From: Aeromonas australiensis
Lineage (GTDB): Bacteria > Pseudomonadota > Gammaproteobacteria > Enterobacterales > Aeromonadaceae
Length of the DNA: 64,000 nt
Direction: 5' to 3'
Assembly (NCBI RefSeq): GCF_000819725.1
Contig: NZ_CDDH01000062.1
Location: 124,001 to 188,000, forward strand
How positions within the stretch are numbered: the stretch's first letter is position 1; the number at the start of each line of letters is the position of its first letter. Both the position numbers and the translations under genes were made by a program. This document shows positions 8,783 through 18,100 of the stretch, piece after piece. Below the pieces are notes generated by a model that made no database searches, was not told the DNA's origin, and saw only the letters and a list, made by a program, of their open reading frames with translations.

Positions 8783-10280
8783 ATGCTGCAAAGATGTCTG
8801 AGCAGGGCTCGCCGATCTGCTTTTTCCGCCTGGCACTGTGCTCGCGATTGACATGGCTGAACCTGAAAGGGTGGCTATTTGTCCGCTTTGCCTGCGGCAT
8901 CGGCAAGTTTGGCCAGCTGTTTGTCATACCAGGCCACCGGGCGGTTCTCATCTTCCGCCCGCTCCTTGCGCCGGATGGCGTTGCGCACCGCCATGGCCCC
9001 AGCCAGCGGAATGGCTCGGGCGGAAAATAGCCGCGCGGGCCGCTGACCAGGGCGCAGTCGCGCCACGGTTTGTCCTCCTCCCGCACCTCGTCTCTCACTA
9101 GGGCCGCCAGGATCTGGCCGCCGATCCAGCTCTGGGCCACCCCGTTGCCGGAATAGCCGAGGCCATAGACGATATTGGGCTGCCCTCGCCAGTGGCCGAA
9201 GAAGGGGAGGCCATCCACCGAGCGGTCGGAGGCGCCGCACCAGCTGGCGGCGATGGGCACCTCTTTGAGCGCCGGAAAGAAGCGGCGCAGGGTGCGGGTG
9301 AGGGGGGCAAGATAACGGCTGGGGGCATCGAACTCGGCCAGATGGCGGTTGGCAAAGGCGAAGGTGTTGCCCCCCTTGCCCAGCATCAGCCGCCCTTGCG
9401 GGGTGGCGCGGTAGTAGTGGACAAAGGTGCGGCCATCCACCACGGAGCGGCCGTGCGCAAGCTGCTGGGCGGCCAGTGCATCCGGCGCGGGGTCGGTTAT
9501 CACCATATCGGAGGAGACCAGCACTATGCTGCGGCGAAACTCGCGAAAGTGCGCCGTCATGGCGCTGTTGAGGGCCAACACCACCTTGCGGGCACGCACC
9601 TCACCCTGAGGCGTTTGCACCCGTGCAGGCTGACCCGCCTCAAGGCGCTGCATGGGGGAGTGTTCATAAACCTCGACCCCCAGTTCCCGCGCCACCCGCA
9701 GCAGGCCGCGCACCAGCAGTGCCGGTTGCACCGAACCGGCGTGGGGGCTGTAGAGCCCCTCCAGATGAACGTGGGAGCCGCTCTGGCTCGCCAGTTTATC
9801 CTCTTCAATCACTTGCCACTGGTTAAGGTCTGCGCGTTTGAGTTCCTGCAATACCGGCTCCATCAGGCCGCGCTGGGCCTCGCTGGTGGCGGTGTAGCAA
9901 GTGCCCTCGACCCTCAGCTCAGCCTCTATGTTGTGCGCTGCGCAGAAGTGGGCGATCTCGTGTACCGCCTGCTCGGATCTTTGTACCAGCCAGGCTGCCT
10001 GCTCTTCGCCAAAGAGGCGCTTTAAGGTCAAATACTTGGCCGACCAAGTGAGCAGGCAGCCGCCGTTGCGCCCGGAGGCGCCGCTGCCGCAGCGATCTTT
10101 TTCCAGCACTATGACGTGCAGGTGGGGCTCGGCCTGTTTAAGGGCGATGGCGCTCCACAGCCCGGTAAAGCCGCCACCGACGATGCAGACATCGGCCTCG
10201 TGGTTGCCGTGAAGTGGCGTGGGTTGTGCGGGTTGTTCGGCGGCGAGCGCTTCGGCCAGCCAGAAGGGGAGAGTGGACAT
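8781..10280 (-). CDS. FAD-dependent oxidoreductase of the phosphonate locus, C-terminus apparently frameshifted
   Basis: A DadA/PuuB-like flavoprotein. The dinucleotide-binding motif VCIVGGGFTGLWSAIAL is near residue 31, followed by GSGASGRNGGCL, and the FAD-closing GLGYSGNGVAQSWIGG is near residue 370. As written it has 499 residues, but after WLG (near 9000) the sequence becomes arginine/proline-rich. The other frame continues naturally as AMAVRNAIRRKERAEDENRP to a stop at 8875, giving ~468 residues. One extra base in the C run 8997-9000 restores it. Enzymes of this kind recur in AEP gene clusters and oxidise N-methyl-AEP (some also AEP) to phosphonoacetaldehyde; here that is inference from context. 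It follows phnU2 with a GAGGAGT ribosome site at 10285-10291. Confidence 0.85.
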   Translation of the reverse strand: MSTLPFWLAEALAAEQPAQPTPLHGNHEADVCIVGGGFTGLWSAIALKQAEPHLHVIVLEKDRCGSGASGRNGGCLLTWSAKYLTLKRLFGEEQAAWLVQRSEQAVHEIAHFCAAHNIEAELRVEGTCYTATSEAQRGLMEPVLQELKRADLNQWQVIEEDKLASQSGSHVHLEGLYSPHAGSVQPALLVRGLLRVARELGVEVYEHSPMQRLEAGQPARVQTPQGEVRARKVVLALNSAMTAHFREFRRSIVLVSSDMVITDPAPDALAAQQLAHGRSVVDGRTFVHYYRATPQGRLMLGKGGNTFAFANRHLAEFDAPSRYLAPLTRTLRRFFPALKEVPIAASWCGASDRSVDGLPFFGHWRGQPNIVYGLGYSGNGVAQSWIGGQILAALVRDEVREEDKPWRDCALVSGPRGYFPPEPFRWLGPWRCATPSGARSGRKMRTARWPGMTNSWPNLPMPQAKRTNSHPFRFSHVNREHSARRKKQIGEPCSDIFAA

Positions 10281-10298
10281 GATGACTCCTCGATAAGG

Positions 10299-12035
10299 TT
10301 ATTGGTGGCGCCAGCGCTGGGTGCGATCCAGCAGGGCGCGGCTCAAAAAGAGCTGGAGCAGCTTGACGGTGGCGGCGGCCAGCAGGATCAGGGTGGCCAT
10401 GGCGGCGGCCGCGGCGGTATCGCCGGAATCCTCCATGTTCAGCACGGCGATGGAGGCGAGCACGCTGTCGCTCGAATAGAGGAAGATCACCGCCGAGGTG
10501 GTGGTCATGGCGTTGACGAACAGATAGATAAAGATCTCCAGCAGCGCTGGCAGGGAGGCGGGCAGGGTGACCCGCCAGAACGCCTTCCAGAGCGGAATGC
10601 GCAATGAGATGGCCACCAGCTCCAGCTCCTTGGGCAGTTGCTTGAGGCTGGTCAGCGCCGTCATATGGCCCACCGTGTAGTAGTGGATGACGCAGGAGAG
10701 CACCATCAGCGGCAGAGTGCTATAGAGGCTGCCAAAGAGCGGATTGCCGTTGAAAAAGAAGATGTAACCCAGCCCCAGCACCATGCCGGGCACCGCCAGC
10801 GACAGCATGGCGAGCAGATGCAGCAACTGGCGCAGCGGCGCGAAGTGGCGTCCCTTCTCCTGTGCCCAGGCCAGCACCATCACCAGCACGGTGCCGATAA
10901 GCGCGGTATAGAGGCCCAGTTTCAAGGTGTTGGTAAAGGGCTGCCAGCCATAGACGCTGTTGCTGTCAAAGGCGTAGTGATCCAGCGTCAGAGCGAGGTT
11001 GTAGGGCCAGAACTGCACCAGAGAGCCGTAAACCGCCATCCCCACCAGCGCCAGAAACAGCAGGGCCCAGAGCGTGCACCAGCCGAGCGCCAGCAGATCA
11101 CGCAGCCGATGGGGTTTGGGTTGATAGGGCACCGCCTTGGTGCTGCTCTGCTCCTGCATCTTGCTGCGTACCCTGTGCTCCAGGGCAAAGCTCAACAGTG
11201 CCGGCAGCAGCAGGGTGACGCTGGCAACGGCGCCGAGGGAAAAGTTCTGCATTCCGATCACCTGCCGGTAGATGTCGGTAGCCAGCACGCTGTACTGGCC
11301 GCCAATCACCTTGGCTACCCCGAAGTCGCAGATGGTAAGGGTGAAGACGGCGATGGCGGCGCTGAGCAGGCCATAACGGGCGGTAGGCAGGGTGACGGTG
11401 ACAAAGGTGCGCCAGCCGCTGCTGCCCAGCACCCGGGAGGCTTCATAGAGGCGGGCGTCGCTCTGGCCTAGCGCCGTGATGAGGATCATCAGGGCGTGGG
11501 GGAAGCACCAGAAGCCAAGGCCAATGACGATACCGATGGGACCGTAGATGCTCTCGCCACCGAGCAGCCCCTTGGCGATCCCCTGATTGCCAAACCAGTA
11601 GACCAGGCTGATGGCGGGCAGCAGGGAGGGCATCAGGAGCGGGATCAAACCGATGAGGCGAAACAGGCTCTTGCCCGGCATGCAGGTGCGGGTGAGGGCA
11701 TAGGCGTAGCCAAAAGCGATGGTCACCACCAGCGCGGTGATCAGCACCCCGAGCCAGAGGGTGTTGCCAATGGTGCGCCCCAGATGAGGGGAGTCGAAGT
11801 AGGCGCTGAAGTTGGCAAAGCTCACCCAGAGGCCGTTTTCATCCTGCAGGCTCTTTTGCAACATGGTGAGCAGCGGCAGTAGCAGGCCGCCGGTGAGCAG
11901 GGCAATGCCAAGCAGAAGCAGGATCAGTTGCAGCAGCTGATCCCGGCTCCAGCCGCGACAGAGCCGCTGCCAGCGAGAGTCTTGGCGGGCTGTCACTGGT
12001 GGCAGCAGGGAGGAGGTCGCAAAAGGGGCTGTCAT
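10299..12035 (-). CDS. 2-Aminoethylphosphonate ABC transporter permease (PhnU2 type)
   Basis: A 578-residue fused permease with two six-helix halves, the architecture of FbpB/ThiP-like importers. Each half has an EAA-type loop that contacts the ATPase: EASRVLGSSGWRTFVTVTLP in the first half and LELVAISLRIPLWKAFWRVT in the second. It forms the membrane channel for AEP uptake with phnT2 and phnS2. Its ATG overlaps the phnT2 stop by four bases (ATGA), showing translational coupling. Salmonella uses two separate permeases (PhnU, PhnV); this single long form belongs to the alternative AEP transporter family. Confidence 0.88.
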   Translation of the reverse strand: MTAPFATSSLLPPVTARQDSRWQRLCRGWSRDQLLQLILLLLGIALLTGGLLLPLLTMLQKSLQDENGLWVSFANFSAYFDSPHLGRTIGNTLWLGVLITALVVTIAFGYAYALTRTCMPGKSLFRLIGLIPLLMPSLLPAISLVYWFGNQGIAKGLLGGESIYGPIGIVIGLGFWCFPHALMILITALGQSDARLYEASRVLGSSGWRTFVTVTLPTARYGLLSAAIAVFTLTICDFGVAKVIGGQYSVLATDIYRQVIGMQNFSLGAVASVTLLLPALLSFALEHRVRSKMQEQSSTKAVPYQPKPHRLRDLLALGWCTLWALLFLALVGMAVYGSLVQFWPYNLALTLDHYAFDSNSVYGWQPFTNTLKLGLYTALIGTVLVMVLAWAQEKGRHFAPLRQLLHLLAMLSLAVPGMVLGLGYIFFFNGNPLFGSLYSTLPLMVLSCVIHYYTVGHMTALTSLKQLPKELELVAISLRIPLWKAFWRVTLPASLPALLEIFIYLFVNAMTTTSAVIFLYSSDSVLASIAVLNMEDSGDTAAAAAMATLILLAAATVKLLQLFLSRALLDRTQRWRHQ

Positions 12036-13126
12036 GGGCGCTCTCCTTCAAACAGCTGCATCGCTCCGGCGGGCCAGTGCAGCGAGCAGCGCATGCCGCT
12101 GCGCCAGCCCCCCTGTTCGTGGTGGGGCAGTCCGTGGGTCGGGCGCTCCACCAGAATTTGCTGCGGACCAAGATAGGTGTCGGCGGTGCAGATAAGCCGC
12201 TGGGCAGCGCCGAGAAACTCCACCTGTTCGATGGTTGCTTCAACGCCATGTTGGCCAAGATACGGCTCGCTCGGCGCGCTTAGCGTGATCGCCTCGGGGC
12301 GGATTGCCACCTGCAATTTGTTGCCTGCCGCGGCCTGGTTGGCAAGTGTCAGCGGTTGTTCGTTTAAGCGCACCTGGGTGGGGCTCAGCACCAGGGTCTC
12401 GAGGAAGTTCATGGTGCCGACAAAGCTTGCCACGAAACGGCTGGCAGGCTGGTGGTAGATCTCCTGCGGGGTGCCCACCTGCACGATGCGGCCACCCTCC
12501 ATCACCACGATGCGATCGGCCATGGTCAGCGCCTCTTCCTGATCGTGGGTCACCATGATGGTGGTGATGCCAAGGCGCTGCTGCAGGGCGCGGATCTCGC
12601 TACGAAGATGGGTGCGCACCAGCGCATCCAGGGCGCTGAGCGGTTCGTCCAGCAGCAGTAGGCCGGGGGAGAGGGCGAGCGCCCGGGCCAGCGCCACCCG
12701 TTGCTGCTGGCCGCCTGAGATCTGGCTCGGGTATTTGTGGGACTGGGCAGTGAGATCCACCAGCCCCAGCCAGTGATCGACCCGCTCCTTGATGAGATCC
12801 CGTGCCAGCCCCTGATTCTCAAGGCCGAAGGCGATGTTCTGGGCCACCGTCAGGTTGGGGAAGAGGGCATAGGACTGAAACACGATGCCAAAGTCGCGCT
12901 GCTGGGGCGGCAGCTGGGAGATATTGCGTCCCCCTTGCCAGATCTCGCCGCTGTCCGGCAGATCCAGCCCGGCGATGGCTCTGAGCAGGGTGGTCTTGCC
13001 GCAGCCGGAGGGGCCGAGAAAGCAGATAAACTCCCCCGGCTCAATGGTCAGAGAGATCCCCTTGAGGGCCTGAAAAGCACCGAACTGCTTGTTGAGATGT
13101 TGAATGTCCAGATAGGGCTGGGTCAT
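12032..13126 (-). CDS. 2-Aminoethylphosphonate ABC transporter ATP-binding protein (PhnT2 type)
   Basis: A 364-residue ABC ATPase: Walker [10 protein letters not shown] near residue 39, Q-loop [13 protein letters not shown], signature [15 protein letters not shown], Walker B LLLLDEPLSALD and switch histidine THDQEEAL, then a TOBE-like C-terminal domain (~240-364) typical of iron, polyamine and phosphonate importers. It powers uptake through phnU2. It is the first gene of the phnT2-phnU2-oxidoreductase operon, with the PhnR-type palindrome 20 bases before its ATG. Alone it could be mistaken for PotA or FbpC; the neighbours decide. Confidence 0.88.
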   Translation of the reverse strand: MTQPYLDIQHLNKQFGAFQALKGISLTIEPGEFICFLGPSGCGKTTLLRAIAGLDLPDSGEIWQGGRNISQLPPQQRDFGIVFQSYALFPNLTVAQNIAFGLENQGLARDLIKERVDHWLGLVDLTAQSHKYPSQISGGQQQRVALARALALSPGLLLLDEPLSALDALVRTHLRSEIRALQQRLGITTIMVTHDQEEALTMADRIVVMEGGRIVQVGTPQEIYHQPASRFVASFVGTMNFLETLVLSPTQVRLNEQPLTLANQAAAGNKLQVAIRPEAITLSAPSEPYLGQHGVEATIEQVEFLGAAQRLICTADTYLGPQQILVERPTHGLPHHEQGGWRSGMRCSLHWPAGAMQLFEGERP

Positions 13127-13146
13127 GGTTCGACTCGCTACTGATT

Positions 13147-13158
13147 TGGTATATACCA
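13147..13158. promoter_or_regulatory. PhnR-type operator before phnT2
   Basis: The perfect 12-bp palindrome TGGTATATACCA lies 20 bases before the phnT2 ATG. It matches the copy before phnW exactly and those before phnS2 and phnR with one difference each. Confidence 0.8.
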
Positions 13159-13310
13159 GTTTGCGGGTGAAGTGTGACGGTCAGGTGATCGGGGGATGAC
13201 AGCTTGATGACAGTCAAATGAGATCGGGTCACCAGCAAGTGGCTGGGCACTGTGCGAATGGACTAAGCATCGCTAATTGAAGGCAATGCAAACTCGGGAA
13301 GTTAAAACCA

Positions 13311-13340
13311 AAAAGTGAAGGCCAACAGCTGTTGGCCTTC
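13311..13340 (-). terminator. Terminator of phnS2
   Basis: A 12-bp perfect stem GAAGGCCAACAG/CTGTTGGCCTTC (13317-13340) is followed on the minus strand by ACTTTTTGG. It separates the phnS2 transcript from the phnT2 operon. Confidence 0.85.
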
Positions 13341-13398
13341 GACTGGCAGTTTATTGGCGGCTGTGTGTCTGGCGTGAACAAACCGCCGCCCTTGACGC

Positions 13399-14418
13399 TT
13401 ACTGCTTGGCTTCGGTCTTGCCGTCGAAGCTGGCGCTCCACTGGGCCAGGATGGCGTTACGCTCGCGGGCAGCCCAGCTAAAGTCGTTGTCGATCATCTG
13501 GCCTTTGATATCCGCCGGATAGCCCGCTCTCGGTTGGGCCACATCGGGGATGGCGACCACGGCGAACGATTTGTTGTAGAGGGCGTTGGCCTGTTCGGTG
13601 GCGGCAAAGTCGAGCAGCTGTTTGGCGGCATCCAGCTTGGGGGTGCCCTTGATGATGGCGGCAGCTTCCATATCCCAACCCGACCCCTCGGTCGGGAAGA
13701 CCACCTCGATGGGGGCACCCTTGGCTTTGAGGCTGGTAGCCGGGAAGTCGAAGGAGATACCGATCACCGTTTCACCGCTGGCGGCCAGCTTGCAGGGGGC
13801 GGAGCCCGAGTGGGTGTAACGGTCGATGTTCTGGTGCAGGCCGTTCATAAATTGCCAGCCCTGCTGCTCACCCATGGTCTGCAGCCAGCCAGCAACGCTC
13901 AGGTAACCGGTGCCGGAGGAGCTGGGGTTGGGCATGATCACCTTGCCCTTGTAGATGGGCTTGGTGAGATCAGCCCAGCTGGTCGGCGCCGGGATCCCCT
14001 GTTTCTCCGCCTCTACCTTGTTGAAGCAGATGGCGCTGAAGAAGGCGTCCAGACCGATCCAGTGCGGCTCGGCCCTGCTGTCGCGAAAGCGGCTGTCGAG
14101 CTTCTCCAATCCTTTCGGTGCATAGGCATTGAGCATCTGCTGCTGATCGAGCTGCATCAGGCTGGTGGCGGCCAGTCCCCACACCACATCCGCCTTGGGC
14201 TGCGCTTTTTCTGCCAGCAAGCGGGCGGTGACTACGCCGGTGGAGTCACGCACCCACTTGATGTTGATGTCCGGATGCTGGCGCTCGAACGCGGTTTTCA
14301 GCTCGTTGAGCTGCTCCGGTTCGAAGGCGGTGTAGACGGTGAGATCGGTCGCGGCCAGTGCCGGGGCGGTCATGGCAGCCAGCACGGCGGCGGCCAGCAG
14401 ATGGGTTCCCTGTTTCAT
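13399..14418 (-). CDS. 2-Aminoethylphosphonate ABC transporter substrate-binding protein (PhnS2 type)
   Basis: A 339-residue periplasmic binding protein with a signal peptide (MKQGTHLLAAAVLAAM, cleavage after ALA near residue 22). The mature part begins TDLTVYTAFEPEQL like iron(III)/AEP binding proteins and includes VMPNPSSSGTGYL-like and SGSAPCKLAASGE segments of the family. The preferred start is ATG 14418: the GGAGAAGAGG just before it is a ribosome site, and the earlier ATG at 14430 would begin inside that site. It has its own operator and terminator, so it is expressed separately from phnT2, probably at a higher level. Confidence 0.88.
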   Translation of the reverse strand: MKQGTHLLAAAVLAAMTAPALAATDLTVYTAFEPEQLNELKTAFERQHPDINIKWVRDSTGVVTARLLAEKAQPKADVVWGLAATSLMQLDQQQMLNAYAPKGLEKLDSRFRDSRAEPHWIGLDAFFSAICFNKVEAEKQGIPAPTSWADLTKPIYKGKVIMPNPSSSGTGYLSVAGWLQTMGEQQGWQFMNGLHQNIDRYTHSGSAPCKLAASGETVIGISFDFPATSLKAKGAPIEVVFPTEGSGWDMEAAAIIKGTPKLDAAKQLLDFAATEQANALYNKSFAVVAIPDVAQPRAGYPADIKGQMIDNDFSWAARERNAILAQWSASFDGKTEAKQ

Positions 14419-14441
14419 CCTCTTCTCCATATAAGTTGGCT

Positions 14442-14453
14442 TGGTATAAACCA
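14442..14453. promoter_or_regulatory. PhnR-type operator before phnS2
   Basis: TGGTATAAACCA, a one-mismatch copy of the palindrome, starts 23 bases before the phnS2 ATG. Confidence 0.75.
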
Positions 14454-14538
14454 GATTGGTCGAGCGAGAGGCTAGGGGATTTTTATGACGTGACCGTGAC
14501 AGCCCCGTGACGTTTTCCTGTTCCTGATATATCCGTGA

Positions 14539-15246
14539 CTAATCCTGGGTATCCACCTCGATCTCCAGACTGTCGTGGCGCCAGTACTCCAGATCGAAGT
14601 CGAGCACCCGGCCGTGCTGATCAAAGTTGAGTCGCTCGAGGCGCAGGGCGGGGAGACCGGCGGTGGCTCCCAGCGCCTTGGCCACCTCGTCCGGCAGGGC
14701 GGTGGGGAAGAAGCGCACCTGCATGCGGGCGTAGTGAAGATCGTAATGGGCCTGATAGATCTCGGTCAGGCTGCCGTTGAGATCCAGCTCCAGCAGGCCG
14801 GGCACTCGCTCTGGCAGGCAGTGATTCTCGCAGTAGCAGATGGCGCGCCCGTTGGCGTAGCGCAGCCGCTTGAGCAAAAAGAGGCTGTCGAACGGCTTGA
14901 GCTGCAGTTGCGCCATCAACGCGGGCGGCACCGCCTGGCGGCTTTTCTCCAGCAGTTCGGTGCGCGGCTCACCCCCTTGCTCCCGCACTATCTGGTGAAA
15001 GTTGGAGGTGCGTCTGGGGTTGAGGCTGAAACGCGGCGGGGTGACGAACCAGCCGCGGCGATCCTCCCGATAGATAAGGCCGTTCGCCTCCAGCTGTACC
15101 AGTGCCTCGCGGATGGTGACTCTGGTGGTGCCATAGAGTTCCCCCAGCAGCCGCTCGGAGGGAAGCTTGTCGTTGGGGGCCAGCCCCCCCGCCAGGATCT
15201 GGTTGGCGAGGGCATCCTTGATCTGCAGATATTGCGGTTTGCTCAT
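14539..15246 (-). CDS. phnR: GntR/HutC-family phosphonate utilisation regulator PhnR
   Basis: A 235-residue repressor-type protein. The N-terminal winged helix contains [22 protein letters not shown], and a HutC-like UTRA ligand domain follows (~80-232) with [12 protein letters not shown] and a C-terminal [13 protein letters not shown]. PhnR-type regulators bind palindromes at phosphonate genes and respond to AEP or its products. Position between the divergent catabolic and transport operons, plus four matching palindromes, supports local control. The start at 15246 has AGGGA five bases upstream. Confidence 0.9.
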   Translation of the reverse strand: MSKPQYLQIKDALANQILAGGLAPNDKLPSERLLGELYGTTRVTIREALVQLEANGLIYREDRRGWFVTPPRFSLNPRRTSNFHQIVREQGGEPRTELLEKSRQAVPPALMAQLQLKPFDSLFLLKRLRYANGRAICYCENHCLPERVPGLLELDLNGSLTEIYQAHYDLHYARMQVRFFPTALPDEVAKALGATAGLPALRLERLNFDQHGRVLDFDLEYWRHDSLEIEVDTQD

Positions 15247-15259
15247 GAAAATCCCTGGT

Positions 15260-15319
15260 TTTGCAATAAGTTATGCAATAAGTTGTGCAATGCGTTGGGC
15301 AATCGACTGGGCACAGGCA
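15260..15319. repeat. 12-bp tandem repeats in the phnR leader
   Basis: Five consecutive 12-bp units share the core TGCAA/GGCA: TTTGCAATAAGT, TATGCAATAAGT, TGTGCAATGCGT, TGGGCAATCGAC, TGGGCACAGGCA. The first two are nearly identical and the array decays away from phnR. It lies directly before the phnR ribosome site. Confidence 0.7.
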
Positions 15320-15360
15320 GGTCATTTGCGCGGTCGTTAAACGGCGACATCAAGATGCAT

Positions 15361-15372
15361 TGGTAGATACCA
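15361..15372. promoter_or_regulatory. PhnR-type operator before phnR
   Basis: TGGTAGATACCA, one mismatch from the consensus, about 115 bases before the phnR ATG. This suggests autoregulation. Confidence 0.7.
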
Positions 15373-15456
15373 GAATCGCACCTCTGTTCAGGCTTTCTAG
15401 ATTATCGCGATCCCGGCGCTGAAAATGAATTTTTTGTTGCACGTAGCCCCACCCCT

Positions 15457-15485
15457 TTGACCTTGGCGGGGCAGTTACCCACAAT
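15457..15485 (+). promoter_or_regulatory. phnW: candidate promoter of phnW
   Basis: TTGACC (15457-15462) and CACAAT (15480-15485) are spaced by 17 bases. Transcription would begin just before the operator at 15496, so a bound regulator would block early elongation. Confidence 0.4.
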
Positions 15486-15495
15486 GCGCTCATTC

Positions 15496-15507
15496 TGGTA
15501 TATACCA
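15496..15507. promoter_or_regulatory. PhnR-type operator before phnW
   Basis: A perfect TGGTATATACCA palindrome, 14 bases before the phnW ATG and abutting its AAGGAG ribosome site. Confidence 0.8.
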
Positions 15508-15521
15508 AAAGGAGCGAAGTC

Positions 15522-16664
15522 ATGACCCATATTCCTGCGGCCCCCGCCGCCGTCGATTACCTGCTGCTGACCCCGGGCCCCCTCTCGACCACCGCCACGG
15601 TGCGCGCCGCCATGCTGCAAGACAGCTGCACCTGGGATGCGGACTACAACCAGGGCGTGGTGGAGCCCATCCGCCGCGAGCTGGTGCGGCTGGCAACTGG
15701 CCCTGAATATGAAAGTGACTACAGCGCCGTGCTGCTGCAAGGGAGCGGTAGCTATGTGGTGGAGAGCGTGCTGGGCTCGGCGATAGGCGTCGATGAGTGT
15801 CTGCTGATCATCAACAACGGCGCCTACGGTGCCCGCATGGGGGAGATGGCCCGCTGCCTTGGCCTGCGTCACCATGAGCTCGATTGCGGCGAGACCACCC
15901 GTCCGGAACCCGCCGCCATTGAGGCGATGTTGGCATGCCACCCCGAGATCACCCACTTGGCCATGGTGCACTGCGAGACCACCACCGGCATGCTCAACCC
16001 GCTCGACGAGGTGGCCGAGCTCTGCCAGCGCCGTGGCATTCGCCTGATCGTCGATGCCATGAGCAGCTTTGGCGGCATCCCCATCGACATGGGGCGCCTT
16101 GGCATCGAGTTTCTTATCAGCTCGGCCAACAAGTGCATTCAGGGGGTGCCGGGTTTTGGCTTCGTCATCGCCCGCCGCGTGGCGCTCACGGCCTGCGCCG
16201 GTCGTGCCCGCTCGGTCTCCCTCGACCTGCATGCCCAGTGGCAGACCATGGAGCAGCAGGGGGGCAAGTGGCGCTTTACCTCGCCCACCCATACCGTACT
16301 CGCCTTTGCCCAGGCCCTGCGCGAGCTGGACGAAGAGGGGGGCATTGCCGCCCGTCATCGGCGCTATAGCGAGAATCAGCGCACCCTGGTGGCGGGGATG
16401 GCGGCGCTTGGCTTTGAACCGCTGCTGCCCGAGCAGTGGCAATCTCCCATCATCACCGCCTTCTACTCTCCGGCGCACCCGGACTACCGCTTCGCCGACT
16501 TCTACCAGCGGCTCAAGGGGCAGGGTTTTGTCATCTATCCGGGCAAGGTCTCCCAGGCCGATTGCTTCCGTATCGGCAATATCGGCGACGTGACCCCTGA
16601 GCGGGTGCGCGATCTGCTTGCCGCCATGGCCAGCGCCTGCTACTGGCAAGGGGACGCGCGATGA
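15522..16664 (+). CDS. phnW: 2-Aminoethylphosphonate:pyruvate transaminase PhnW
   Basis: A 380-residue class V PLP aminotransferase converting AEP and pyruvate to phosphonoacetaldehyde and alanine. The N-terminal [19 protein letters not shown] and the [13 protein letters not shown] segment are typical, and the PLP lysine sits in [15 protein letters not shown] (near residue 205). Length matches the family (~370). AAGGAG at 15508-15513 supports the start. It is the first gene of phnW-pbfA-phnX, with a four-base overlap into the next gene. Confidence 0.95.
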   Translation: MTHIPAAPAAVDYLLLTPGPLSTTATVRAAMLQDSCTWDADYNQGVVEPIRRELVRLATGPEYESDYSAVLLQGSGSYVVESVLGSAIGVDECLLIINNGAYGARMGEMARCLGLRHHELDCGETTRPEPAAIEAMLACHPEITHLAMVHCETTTGMLNPLDEVAELCQRRGIRLIVDAMSSFGGIPIDMGRLGIEFLISSANKCIQGVPGFGFVIARRVALTACAGRARSVSLDLHAQWQTMEQQGGKWRFTSPTHTVLAFAQALRELDEEGGIAARHRRYSENQRTLVAGMAALGFEPLLPEQWQSPIITAFYSPAHPDYRFADFYQRLKGQGFVIYPGKVSQADCFRIGNIGDVTPERVRDLLAAMASACYWQGDAR

Positions 16665-18100
16665 CCAGCATGCTGGCTCAGGGTCGTGATCTGCGTGGCC
16701 GCGATTTGCATGACCATAAGCTGCACGGCAGCGGCCGCGCCGATAGCGAAGGGGATATCAACCTCGGCGCGGGGCGGGCGCGCTGGTGGGCGGGCCAGAG
16801 CGAAGATGTAAAGGCCGGATTGGCGGAGGATAGCCGCTACTTTCTCCATCAGGCCCTCTCCACCCCCTGTCTCGATCTGCTTGAACGCGCGCAGGGGAGC
16901 TGGCTGACCAGTGTATCGGGCAAACGGTATCTCGATTTTCACGGCAACAGCGTCCATCAGCTGGGTCACGGTCACCCCAGGGTGGTGGCTGCGGTGCAGC
17001 AGCAACTCGCCGATCTGCCGTTCGCGCCCCGCCGCTACACCCATCAGGTCGCCATCGACTGCGCCCGCACCCTGGCCGAGCTGGCCCCGGGCGATCTCAA
17101 CCGGGTGCTGTTCGCCCCTGGTGGCAGCGAGGTGGTGGGGATTGCCCTGAAGCTCGCCCGTTTCATCACCGGCAACAGCAAGGTGGTGTCTCTCTGGGAT
17201 GCCTTTCACGGCGCCTCCCTCGATGCCATCTCGGTCGGCGGCGAGGCCTGCTTTCGCGCAGGAATGGGCCCCTTGATGGCCGGAGTGGAGCGCATCCCGC
17301 CCCCCACCCGTTATCGCGGCGTCTGGTATCGCGGGGAGGGGGATGACCTGCACTACGCCGATTATCTGGAGTACGTCATCGAGAAGGAGGGTGGCATTGG
17401 CGCCTTTATCGCCGAGCCCATCCGCAACACCGATGTGCAGGTGCCCTCGAAGGCCTACTGGCAGCGGGTGCGGGAGATCTGCGATCGCCACAAGGTGCTG
17501 TTGATCGTCGACGAGATCCCGAATGCTTTGGGTCGCACCGGCCACTGGTTCAGCTTTGAAGAGTTCGGCATCGAGCCCGACATCATCTGTCTGGGCAAGG
17601 GGCTGGGGGGCGGGGTAGTACCGTTTGCGGCGCTCATCACCCGCGACCGGTTCAATCAGGCCGCAGCTATTTCGCTCGGTCACTACACCCACGAGAAGAG
17701 CCCTATCGGCTGCGCGGCGGCCCTCGCCACTATAGAGACAATCCGCGAAGAGGGGTTGCTTGTAAAAGCGCAGGAGGATGGCCGCTTTATGGCGGCCGAG
17801 CTCGGCAAGTTGGCTGAGCGTCACCCGCTGATCGGCCAGGTGCGCGGCATCGGTTTGCTCTGGGCGCTCGATCTGGTGGTCGATCATCAGAGTCGCACCC
17901 GCAATAGCCAGGCCGCCGAGCGGCTGCTCTACCGCTGTCTGGAGCTGGGGCTCAGCTTCAAGGTCTCTCAGGGCAATGTCATCCAGCTCTCGCCACCGCT
18001 CAATATCGCCCGCGCCGATCTGGTGCGCGCCATCGCCATTCTCGATCGCGCCCTCGGCGAGATCGCACTTTCACCGAAACAGGAATACCACCATGACTGA
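16661..18100 (+). CDS. pbfA: PLP-dependent (R)-1-hydroxy-2-aminoethylphosphonate ammonia-lyase (PbfA-like)
   Basis: A 479-residue fold-type I PLP protein of the class III aminotransferase family. [15 protein letters not shown] holds the cofactor aspartate and [14 protein letters not shown] the Schiff-base lysine (near residue 313). Proteins of this type encoded beside phnW and phnX act as lyases on (R)-1-hydroxy-AEP, releasing ammonia and phosphonoacetaldehyde, rather than as transaminases. The assignment rests on family and context; a plain aminotransferase cannot be excluded from sequence alone. It overlaps phnW by four bases and phnX by eight, so the three are coupled. Confidence 0.85.
   Translation: MTSMLAQGRDLRGRDLHDHKLHGSGRADSEGDINLGAGRARWWAGQSEDVKAGLAEDSRYFLHQALSTPCLDLLERAQGSWLTSVSGKRYLDFHGNSVHQLGHGHPRVVAAVQQQLADLPFAPRRYTHQVAIDCARTLAELAPGDLNRVLFAPGGSEVVGIALKLARFITGNSKVVSLWDAFHGASLDAISVGGEACFRAGMGPLMAGVERIPPPTRYRGVWYRGEGDDLHYADYLEYVIEKEGGIGAFIAEPIRNTDVQVPSKAYWQRVREICDRHKVLLIVDEIPNALGRTGHWFSFEEFGIEPDIICLGKGLGGGVVPFAALITRDRFNQAAAISLGHYTHEKSPIGCAAALATIETIREEGLLVKAQEDGRFMAAELGKLAERHPLIGQVRGIGLLWALDLVVDHQSRTRNSQAAERLLYRCLELGLSFKVSQGNVIQLSPPLNIARADLVRAIAILDRALGEIALSPKQEYHHD

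Noticed and set aside
14969-15325. Minus-strand ORF starting MTCLCPVDCPTHCTTYC
   Set aside because: Its cysteine periodicity comes from the 12-bp DNA repeats, and it then overlaps phnR in another frame.
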